From Rhizobacter sp. AJA081-3 (GTDB lineage Bacteria > Pseudomonadota > Gammaproteobacteria > Burkholderiales > Burkholderiaceae_C), in contig NZ_CP059067.1 in NCBI RefSeq assembly GCF_017795745.1, forward strand, positions 4,650,001 through 4,714,000: a stretch of DNA of 64,000 bases, written 5' to 3'. Both the position numbers and the translations under genes were made by a program. The notes under the pieces were generated by a model that saw only the letters and a program-made list of their open reading frames with translations, searched no databases and was not told the origin of the DNA. Below, in pieces: positions 57,694 through 64,000 of this stretch (position 1 is its first letter; the number at the start of each line of letters is the position of its first letter).

Positions 57694-57873
57694 CTTCAGC
57701 TCCCGCAGGCGACGTGGGCCTGCCCTCGTTGATTTGGCGGTCAGATGGCACTGGACGTATCCATCTGTTTCCGTGTCGTCATCCTAGGGAGCATGAAGTG
57801 AGCGGTGTCGGAAGTAATTCGCGGTCTTCGTGGCCCGACGAAATCACATCCGTAACTTCTACCCATTTAATGG
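57694..57873 (-). other. Leader/promoter region of the protease gene
   Basis: A 180-base gap between two minus-strand genes with locally lower GC (around 57760-57870), including a CCATT/AATGG palindrome next to the M14 stop that may be a terminator. It should contain the protease promoter; I cannot place its -35/-10 with confidence. Confidence 0.4.
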
Positions 57874-59595
57874 TCAGTCAAGACTGACTTCAGTGCGTAC
57901 AGCCCCTGCGCGATCGGCGCGTGCGGTCAATGCGAGGCGTGTGCCCTTCGGGGCGCGCACCACCCACTCGGCCACGGCACGATCGGCCGTCACCTCGCGG
58001 CTGGGCAGGAAGGCGATCAGCGAGTTCTTCGGCGCATGGCCCTCGAGCTGCGGGCCCTCCATGCGCTCCTTGCCGCTGACCAGCGTGATGCTCGGATCGT
58101 TGGGAGGCAGCACGATCTCGAACATCACGCCGCGCACGATCTTGCGTTGCAGCGCGCGCTGGCTGACGTAGGCCGGCAGCCAGCCGCTGTTGGCCACGGC
58201 CAAACGCACGCGCCAGGTGTCGGGGCCGAGCGCGCGCACTTCGGTGCGCAGCAGTTCGAGTTTCGGCAGGCTCAGCGCGACCTGCATCATCCACTTCGGG
58301 AAACGGGCCGCCTCGCGCTCGCGCAGGTGCGGCGGCGGGTTGCGCCAGTAGTTCATCTTGTCCCAGCCGCCGATCTCGACCGCGCCGAGCTGCGGGTGCT
58401 GGAACGGCTGCCAGTCGACGTGCGCCTGGCCACCGCACTGTTCGTCGCTCCACTTCAGCAGCTTGAGGTCGTCTTCCACCGGGTGCTCGCGGAACCAGTC
58501 GATCCACTTGTAGTCCTTGATGTCCGCGGCCTGGTTGGGCGACCAGATCTCCACCACCCAGAACAACGCACCGAGATGCTCGTAGAGCCAGTCCTGCGTG
58601 CCGCCGATGGTCTCCTTCGGGTGGTACTTGAAGTCGTGCCAGATGCTGATGGCCGGGTAGCCGGTGAGCTTCTCGCCCATGGCGCTGAAGCGCTTGTAGG
58701 ACCACAGGTCCTCCGGGATCATGTCGTCGTCGCTGTGCGTGCCCATGGGCCGCAGGATCACGCCGCTGTGCGTGTGATAGCTGATGCCCGCGCCGATGTT
58801 TGGGTGCGCGACGACGAAGTCGACCATCGCGCGCACCTCGGGCTCGCTCGTCGGGTAGGGGCCGGCGCCGACCTGCTCGAACTCCTGCCGCCAGAAGGCC
58901 GGGAAATTGCGGTTCAGGTCCAGGCCCTCGACGTCCTTGTTGACCTTCACGGTCAGGCCATCCCAGTTCTTCAGCGTGCCCTCGGGCATGAGCCGGTAAT
59001 ACTCGCCGCCGAACTCGCCGGGCTCGCGCGCCACCATCAGGCGCGGGTCCTGCTCGCACTTCTTGTAGGCGCCGTGCGGGTCGGGGATGCGCATGGACAG
59101 GATGCGCCCGTCGCCGTCGACGTCTTCCATCGTCAGGCCCTCGACCGGCTCCTCGTCGAAGGGATAGCGGCGGGTCGACGAACGGATGTGCCGCGGGCGG
59201 TCGGCCAGTGCGAGCTCGGCACCGTCGGGATTCAGCCGCGGGCACAGGTAGATCGTGCGGGTATCGAGCAGCTGGGTGATCTGCCGGCCCTCTTCCGTCG
59301 CGGTGCCGTAGCCGCTGCACAGCTGGTGCAGGAAGTACAGCACCGCGGTGCTCGCCGTGAGCTCGGCGGCGTGGATGTTGCCGTCGGCCCAGAAGGCCGG
59401 CTTGTCGGCGGCCACGCCGGTGGCGATGTTGGTGACGGTGGCGACCCATATGTCGCGGCCCTCGTGGCTCTTGCCGATGGAGTCCACCGACACCAGCGTC
59501 GGGTGGGCGTCGGCATAGTCGAAGAGCAGCCGGGTCAGCGCGTCGTACTTCAGGAAGACGTCGAAACTCGGGGTGGGCGTGGCAGGCAGGGTCAT
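57874..59595 (-). CDS. M14-family zinc carboxypeptidase
   Basis: A 573-residue metallopeptidase. Zinc ligands His75 and Glu78 lie in GNIHAAE and the third His in SYHTHSG (about 274); Arg229 in LDLNRNFP binds the substrate carboxylate and Glu349 in WVVEIWSP is the catalytic base. The C-terminal 170 residues form a beta-rich domain that may aid recognition. No signal peptide is seen, so it probably acts in the cytosol. It overlaps the glutamine amidotransferase stop by 4 bases and is the last gene of that operon. The true start MTLPATPTPS lies well inside a longer open frame. Confidence 0.9.
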   Translation of the reverse strand: MTLPATPTPSFDVFLKYDALTRLLFDYADAHPTLVSVDSIGKSHEGRDIWVATVTNIATGVAADKPAFWADGNIHAAELTASTAVLYFLHQLCSGYGTATEEGRQITQLLDTRTIYLCPRLNPDGAELALADRPRHIRSSTRRYPFDEEPVEGLTMEDVDGDGRILSMRIPDPHGAYKKCEQDPRLMVAREPGEFGGEYYRLMPEGTLKNWDGLTVKVNKDVEGLDLNRNFPAFWRQEFEQVGAGPYPTSEPEVRAMVDFVVAHPNIGAGISYHTHSGVILRPMGTHSDDDMIPEDLWSYKRFSAMGEKLTGYPAISIWHDFKYHPKETIGGTQDWLYEHLGALFWVVEIWSPNQAADIKDYKWIDWFREHPVEDDLKLLKWSDEQCGGQAHVDWQPFQHPQLGAVEIGGWDKMNYWRNPPPHLREREAARFPKWMMQVALSLPKLELLRTEVRALGPDTWRVRLAVANSGWLPAYVSQRALQRKIVRGVMFEIVLPPNDPSITLVSGKERMEGPQLEGHAPKNSLIAFLPSREVTADRAVAEWVVRAPKGTRLALTARADRAGAVRTEVSLD

Positions 59596-60377
59596 GGCGT
59601 GGGCGGGGTTGTCGATCGGGGAAGGTCGGTGCGGCGGCCGTCGCGGAACACGGCGAGTTCGCCGGGCGCGAGCGCCGTCCAGGGTTCGTCGCGCGTCAGC
59701 GGCTCGGTGACGATGACCGCGACGCGGTCGCTCGGCGTGGTGAGGTCGGCGAAGTCGACGCTCAGGTCCTCGTCGGCCAGCCGCGCGGCGCGAAACGGGT
59801 GCTCGCGTTGCAGGTAGTGAAGCTGGGTCGAGCAGTGCGCCCACAGCGCCTGCCCGTTGCTGAGCATGAAGTTGAAGGTTCCGAAGGCGGCCACGGACGG
59901 CACCAGCTCGCGCAGCGTGGCGCTGAGTTCTTCGACCGTCGGCACCGACGCATGCGCCTTGGCGAGCTCCTGCATCAGCCAGCAGAAGGCCCGCTCGCTG
60001 TCGGTGTCGCCCACCGGGCGGAAGCTGCCGTGCAGCCGCGGCGCGTAGCCTTTCAGGTCGCCGTTGTGCGCGAACACCCAGTAGCGTCCCCACAGCTCGC
60101 GCTGGAACGGGTGCGTGTTCTCCAGCGCCACGCGTCCCTGCGTGGCCTTGCGGATGTGGGCGATGACGTTCTCGCTGCGGATCGGATAGCGCCGCACCAT
60201 CTCGGCCACTGGCGACAGGCGTGCGCTCTGCGCATCGACGAACAGCCGCGCGCCGTTGCCCTCGAAGAAGGCGATGCCGAAGCCGTCCTTGTGTTCCTGC
60301 GCGCGCGTGGCGAAGCCGGTGAAGCTGAACACCACGTCGGTCGGCGTGTTGGCGTTCAGTCCGAGCAGCTGGCACAT
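59592..60377 (-). CDS. Class II glutamine amidotransferase (YafJ-like)
   Basis: A 261-residue Ntn-hydrolase: Cys2 after the initiator Met is the nucleophile (MCQLLGLNA), with HKDGFGIAFFEG, the Arg loop AHIRKATQG, THPF and FAHNGDL. Only the glutaminase domain is present; there is no synthase domain, as in YafJ and DUG3-type proteins. In yeast, DUG3 forms a glutathione-degrading complex with a peptidase; here an M14 carboxypeptidase is encoded 4 bases on, which is a suggestive but unproven parallel. The start is 9 bases after the oxidoreductase stop. Confidence 0.9.
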   Translation of the reverse strand: MCQLLGLNANTPTDVVFSFTGFATRAQEHKDGFGIAFFEGNGARLFVDAQSARLSPVAEMVRRYPIRSENVIAHIRKATQGRVALENTHPFQRELWGRYWVFAHNGDLKGYAPRLHGSFRPVGDTDSERAFCWLMQELAKAHASVPTVEELSATLRELVPSVAAFGTFNFMLSNGQALWAHCSTQLHYLQREHPFRAARLADEDLSVDFADLTTPSDRVAVIVTEPLTRDEPWTALAPGELAVFRDGRRTDLPRSTTPPTP

Positions 60378-60386
60378 GGCGGCGCC

Positions 60387-61583
60387 CTACTCTGTAAAGA
60401 GCCGGTAGACACCCTTGGCCGTGAACAGCTGTCCCGGATTGCTGGTCTCGTCGAGCACGCCGCTCATGCGCCGCAGCAGGCGCGGGCTGCGCCGGCCCCG
60501 CCAGATCACCATGTCGACCAGCCAGGGATGGCGGTTGATGCTGTTGGCACGCTCGTACAGCGCGAAGCGCGGCTTGAGCGCCGCCAGGCGCGCCTCGTAG
60601 TCGGCGCGCACCGCAGCGTCGTCGCTGCCGCGCCCAGCCAGCACGGCCTCGGCGGCGAGCATGCCGGTCTCCATCGCCTTGCCTATGCCTTCACCGGTGA
60701 AGGCATAGGTGCTGCCGGCGGCCTCGCCGGTCACCAGCAGGCCGGGGCGCGAGAAGCGCGCGCCTTCGAGCGAGGTGCGCAGCGGCGCGCCCTTGAGCGG
60801 CCCGACCCAGCGGCCGCCGGCCATCAGGTCGCGCGCATTCGGGTAGGCACGCGTGAAGGCATCGAACAGCGTGCGCAGGTTGGTGTCCCGGCCGTCGAAC
60901 ACGCCCACGCCGATGTTGAAGACGCCGTCGCGGCACGGGAAGATCCAGCCGTAGCCCGGCGCCACGGCGCGGTGCCAGACGACCTCGATCTTGTCGATGC
61001 GCCCCTGCATCGACTCGTTCTTCAGGTAGCCGCGCAGCGCGACGCCACTGGGTGACTGGCGCAAGGCCATGCCGGCGGCCATCAGCGCCTGCGGCACCGC
61101 GCCGGTGGCCAGCAGCAGCCAGCGGCAGCGGATCTCGCGGGTGGATTCGCCGTGCGCCAGGCGCGCACCGACCACCACGCCCTGCGCCTCCAGCGGCGCG
61201 ACAAAGCGCACCGGCGCGTGCATGCGCGCACCGGCGCGCACCGCGGCGCGGCAGACGATGTCGTCGAGTTCGCGGCGTGGCAGCACCGCCAGCGTGCCGG
61301 GCAGATCGACCCGGCCCCCGCGCGACGCGACGAGGCAGGCATGCGTGACAGGTTGCGCCTGCGCCATCACCTCGTCGAGCACGCCGAGGCGGCGCAGCGC
61401 GCGGTGCGCATCGGGGATGAGGCCGTCGCCGCAGACCTTTTCGCGCGGGAAGGCGTGGTGGTCGACCAGCACCACGTCCGCGCCGGAGCGCGCCAGCATG
61501 ATGGCGGCGGCGCTGCCGGCCGGGCCGGCACCGACGACGAGTACGTCGCACTGCGGTGGGAGGAGGTCGATGCCGAGGTTCAT
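60387..61583 (-). CDS. FAD-dependent oxidoreductase, geranylgeranyl reductase family
   Basis: A 398-residue flavoprotein with the N-terminal dinucleotide motif GAGPAGSAAAIML (residues 18-30), the family motif FPREKVCGDGLIP, GYGWIFPCRDGVFNIGVG and the flavin-binding LLVTGEAAGSTYAFTGEGIG. Related enzymes reduce isoprenoid chains (BchP/ChlP type) or act in other reductions. The organism makes bacteriochlorophyll, but the gene is not in a photosynthesis context and I do not assign bchP. It heads an operon with the amidotransferase and the M14 peptidase. Confidence 0.88.
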   Translation of the reverse strand: MNLGIDLLPPQCDVLVVGAGPAGSAAAIMLARSGADVVLVDHHAFPREKVCGDGLIPDAHRALRRLGVLDEVMAQAQPVTHACLVASRGGRVDLPGTLAVLPRRELDDIVCRAAVRAGARMHAPVRFVAPLEAQGVVVGARLAHGESTREIRCRWLLLATGAVPQALMAAGMALRQSPSGVALRGYLKNESMQGRIDKIEVVWHRAVAPGYGWIFPCRDGVFNIGVGVFDGRDTNLRTLFDAFTRAYPNARDLMAGGRWVGPLKGAPLRTSLEGARFSRPGLLVTGEAAGSTYAFTGEGIGKAMETGMLAAEAVLAGRGSDDAAVRADYEARLAALKPRFALYERANSINRHPWLVDMVIWRGRRSPRLLRRMSGVLDETSNPGQLFTAKGVYRLFTE

Positions 61584-61613
61584 GGGGCAGGCGTTGCGCC
61601 TTGGCCGCGGATT

Positions 61614-62165
61614 CTAGGAGGCGGCATCGAAGAGCGAGGGTTGGCTGCCGATGCGCGCGCGCTCGATCTCGAGCAGGCGCAGCTTGGTGTCGACGCCACC
61701 CGGCGCCGAGAAGCCGCCGCCGCGACCGCCGGATGCGAGCACACGGTGGCAGGGGACGATGACGGCGAAGGGGTTGGCGCCCAGCGCCTGGCCGACCGCG
61801 CGAGCGGCGCCCGGCTCGCCGAGCGCGTCGGCCAGTTCACCATAGGTGCGGGTGTGGCCGGGACCGATGCGGCGCGCGGCCTCGTAGACGCGGCGATGGA
61901 AACCGGGAACGCCGGCCATGTCGAGCTGCAGATCGATCAGGTCGTCGGGCTTCCCGTTCAAGAGTGCGACGATGCGCCCGATGGCCTGTTGCACGCCTGG
62001 CGGCGGCGCACCCTCGATCGCCTCGGGATGGCGGCGGCGCAGGCTGGCGAGCGTTCGCTGCGGGGTGGCGGCCGGCAGCAGCAATCCGGTGATGCCAGCC
62101 GGCCCCCAGGCCAGCCCGCACGCGCCGATCGGCGTGTCGAACAGGGCGACGGCGACAGTGGGCAT
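61614..62165 (-). CDS. ogt: Methylated-DNA--protein-cysteine methyltransferase
   Basis: A 183-residue suicide repair enzyme removing O6-alkyl groups from guanine. The DNA-binding helix GHTRTYGELADALGEPGAARAVG (in part), the recognition NPFAVIVPCHRVL with acceptor Cys139, and the Ogt-type end GGVDTKLRLLEIE are present. Start MPTVAVALFDTP fits family length. It is divergent from the small eRF1-like protein across about 150 bases. Confidence 0.95.
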   Translation of the reverse strand: MPTVAVALFDTPIGACGLAWGPAGITGLLLPAATPQRTLASLRRRHPEAIEGAPPPGVQQAIGRIVALLNGKPDDLIDLQLDMAGVPGFHRRVYEAARRIGPGHTRTYGELADALGEPGAARAVGQALGANPFAVIVPCHRVLASGGRGGGFSAPGGVDTKLRLLEIERARIGSQPSLFDAAS

Positions 62166-62317
62166 GCGCGGACGTGGCGGTCGTGACAGGGCATTGTGCA
62201 CCGCCCTCGTGCCCGGTTGACCACCGTCAATCGACGCGGCGGCGCGAGCTGCGACGATGGACTTCGACTCGCCGCCCACATTGCGGCGGCAGCACCCATC
62301 GACGAAGGGAACCCCCC

Positions 62318-62704
62318 ATGACATTCCTCCACGCCGTGGTCTGGCTCGATCACAAGACCGCGCAGATCCTGCAGTTCGACGCCGAGCATGTGCAGGCGCA
62401 GAAGGTGAAGGCGCACAGCCACCACACCGCCCAGCACGGCAGCGCAGTGCGCACCGAGCACGAGTTCTTCGGCGAAGTCTGCGACGCGCTGGCCGGTATC
62501 TCGGAAATCCTGGTGACGGGGCCGCGCGTCGGCACGGCCGACTTCAAGCACTACGCCGAGAAGCACCGTGCCGAGACAGCCAAGCGCATCGTCGGCTACG
62601 AGACGGTGGACCATCCGAGCGAGAACCAGCTGGTGGCCCACGCGCGACAGTACTTCCTCAAGTACGACCGCATGGCCGGCACACCGACGCCGACCCCGAC
62701 CTGA
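62318..62704 (+). CDS. Small eRF1-domain-like protein ('translational machinery protein')
   Basis: A 128-residue cytosolic protein seen in many Burkholderiales. It begins MTFLHAVVWLDHKTAQILQFD and carries His-rich HSHHTAQHG, FFGEVCDALAGISEILVTGPR, FKHYAEKH and ETVDHPSENQLVAHARQYF, resembling the C-terminal (eRF1_3-like) domain of release factors and pelota proteins. Function is not established; the conserved VTGPxxxKxxF-like segment suggests an RNA/ribosome or stress link. ATG 62318 follows GAAGGGA. It converges with glcB. Confidence 0.75.
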   Translation: MTFLHAVVWLDHKTAQILQFDAEHVQAQKVKAHSHHTAQHGSAVRTEHEFFGEVCDALAGISEILVTGPRVGTADFKHYAEKHRAETAKRIVGYETVDHPSENQLVAHARQYFLKYDRMAGTPTPTPT

Positions 62705-62725
62705 CCCGCAGGCCGGGACGGGATC

Positions 62726-64000
62726 TCAAGCTACCGCCGCCGTCGTCTGCACGGTGGCCGACTTCACCTCCAGCCGCGCTTCGTGCAGCAGCGGCTCGGT
62801 GTACCCGCTGGGCTGCGCCTTGCCCTTGAACACCAGGTCCAGCGCAGCGCGGTAGGCGCGGCTGGTGTCCCAGTTTCCGGCCATCGGCTGGTACAGCGGA
62901 TCGCCGGCGTTCTGCTTGTCGACGACCTTCGCCATGCGGCGGAAGGTGGCGTTGACCTGCGACTTCGTCACCACGCCGTGCTGCAGCCAGTTGGCGATGT
63001 GCTGGCTGCTGATGCGCAGCGTGGCACGGTCTTCCATCAGGCCGACGTCGTGGATGTCGGGCACCTTCGAGCAGCCCACGCCCTGGTCGACCCAGCGCAC
63101 CACGTAGCCGAGGATGCCCTGGGCGTTGTTGTCCAGCTCCTGCTGCTTCTGCTCGTCGTTCCAGTCGGCCTTCTTCACCACCGGAATGGTCAGCAGGCCG
63201 GCCAGCAGCGTCTCGCGCTCGGCCTCGGCATCGACCTTCTCGAGTTCCTTCTGCACCTTGAACACGTCGACCTGGTGGTAGTGCAGCGCGTGCAGCGTGG
63301 CCGCCGTCGGGCTGGGCACCCAGGCGGTGTTGGCGCCGGCCTTCGGGTGGGCGATCTTCTGCTGCAGCATCGCCGCCATCAGGTCGGGCATCGCCCACAT
63401 GCCCTTGCCGATCTGCGCCTTGCCGCGCAGCCCACAGCTCAGCCCGACCAGCACGTTGTTGCGCTCGTAGGCCTGGATCCAGGCGCTCGCCTTCATGTCG
63501 CCCTTGCGCATCATCGGACCGGCCAGCATGGCGGTGTGCATCTCGTCGCCGGTGCGGTCGAGGAAGCCGGTGTTGATGAAGGCCACGCGCGACGCCGCGG
63601 CCGCGATGCAGGCCTTCAGGTTGACGCTGGTGCGGCGCTCCTCGTCCATGATGCCCAGCTTGACGGTGCTGTCGGGCAGGCCGAGCATCTTCTCGACGCG
63701 GCCGAACAGCTCGCTGGCGAAACCCACTTCGGCCGGGCCATGCATCTTCGGCTTGACGATGTAGACCGAGCCGGCGCGCGAGTTGACGATGCCGTTCTTG
63801 CCATGGCGCTGCAGGTCGTGCAGCGCGATCGTCGTCGTGATGACGGCGTCCATGATGCCTTCGGGGATCTCGCGCAGGTCATCGCCCCAGAGGATCGCCG
63901 GATTGGTCATCAGGTGGCCGACGTTGCGCACGAACAGCAGAGAGCGGCCGTGCAGCATCACGTCTTCGCCGCGCGGGCCGGTGTAGCGGCGATCGGGGTT
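62726..64000 (-). CDS. glcB: Malate synthase G, C-terminal portion (runs off right edge)
   Basis: About 425 C-terminal residues of malate synthase G, which condenses glyoxylate with acetyl-CoA to malate in the glyoxylate cycle. The frame runs unbroken to base 64000, where it reads [20 protein letters not shown]. Visible marks are [37 protein letters not shown], the catalytic [17 protein letters not shown] and [20 protein letters not shown] (in part). The N-terminal 300 or so residues lie outside the window. Confidence 0.95.
   Translation of the reverse strand, partial: NPDRRYTGPRGEDVMLHGRSLLFVRNVGHLMTNPAILWGDDLREIPEGIMDAVITTTIALHDLQRHGKNGIVNSRAGSVYIVKPKMHGPAEVGFASELFGRVEKMLGLPDSTVKLGIMDEERRTSVNLKACIAAAASRVAFINTGFLDRTGDEMHTAMLAGPMMRKGDMKASAWIQAYERNNVLVGLSCGLRGKAQIGKGMWAMPDLMAAMLQQKIAHPKAGANTAWVPSPTAATLHALHYHQVDVFKVQKELEKVDAEAERETLLAGLLTIPVVKKADWNDEQKQQELDNNAQGILGYVVRWVDQGVGCSKVPDIHDVGLMEDRATLRISSQHIANWLQHGVVTKSQVNATFRRMAKVVDKQNAGDPLYQPMAGNWDTSRAYRAALDLVFKGKAQPSGYTEPLLHEARLEVKSATVQTTAAVA

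Noticed and set aside
60387-61583. bchP geranylgeranyl reductase of bacteriochlorophyll synthesis
   Set aside because: Only family-level similarity is visible, and its operon partners (glutaminase, peptidase) are not photosynthesis genes.

Overview
The window is high-GC, gene-dense DNA. A bchE-bchJ bacteriochlorophyll gene pair, preceded by two TGT-N12-ACA (PpsR/CrtJ-type) boxes, points to a phototrophic betaproteobacterium of the Rubrivivax/Burkholderiales type. Purely on gene content I would place it near Rubrivivax, but this is an inference from bchE/bchJ and overall protein flavour, not a search.

Layout. 1-4.2 kb: tail of an F-type ATP synthase subunit c, a hemolysin III/PAQR protein, a chemoreceptor beside a PhnD-like binding protein, and upp. 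4.2-7.6 kb: a TRAP transporter (dctP-dctQ-dctM) plus a DUF1348 protein. 7.7-11.3 kb: a nitrate/cyanate-type ABC transporter and cyanase, with a good sigma-54 promoter match upstream. 11.4-16.5 kb: two-component systems (a hybrid kinase divergent from a lone receiver; a PAS kinase overlapping a NarL-type regulator). 16.6-21.2 kb: URC4 and URC1 homologues of the uracil catabolism (URC) pathway, divergent from cdd-pnp-deoC. 21.2-23.6 kb: a YghU-like GST and a kinase whose ATP-binding domain looks degenerate. 23.9-27.5 kb: two lipoproteins with Ala-Pro linkers of very different length and identical 362-residue C-terminal domains. 27.6-35.5 kb: 5'-nucleotidase, deoA and a BMP-type nucleoside ABC transporter. 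35.6-41.7 kb: OmpA-family protein, bchE-bchJ, a MITE-like element, purB-pyrF. 41.8-47.9 kb: two tandem paralogous hybrid histidine kinases. 47.9-50.7 kb: a two-subunit molybdenum hydroxylase. 50.7-52.1 kb: dispersed repeats, then a GDT1-type manganese exporter under a yybP-ykoY riboswitch. 52.1-64 kb: esterase, a frameshifted GGDEF-EAL protein, a subtilisin-like protease with C-terminal hexapeptide repeats, an operon of FAD oxidoreductase/class II glutamine amidotransferase/M14 peptidase, ogt, a small eRF1-like protein and the C-terminal part of malate synthase G.

Functional themes. The clearest is nucleoside/pyrimidine turnover: nucleoside import (BMP ABC transporter), outer phosphate removal (5'-nucleotidase), deamination and phosphorolysis (cdd, pnp, deoA), deoxyribose phosphate cleavage (deoC), uracil activation (upp) and reductive-independent uracil breakdown (URC1/URC4). 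The second is nitrogen scavenging from cyanate under a likely nitrogen-controlled promoter. Third is signal transduction: at least six sensor kinases, one chemoreceptor and one c-di-GMP protein. The most unusual features are the near-identical duplicated lipoprotein domain, a 218-bp intergenic repeat with a diverged core, the MITE-like element, and the degenerate or broken signalling genes.
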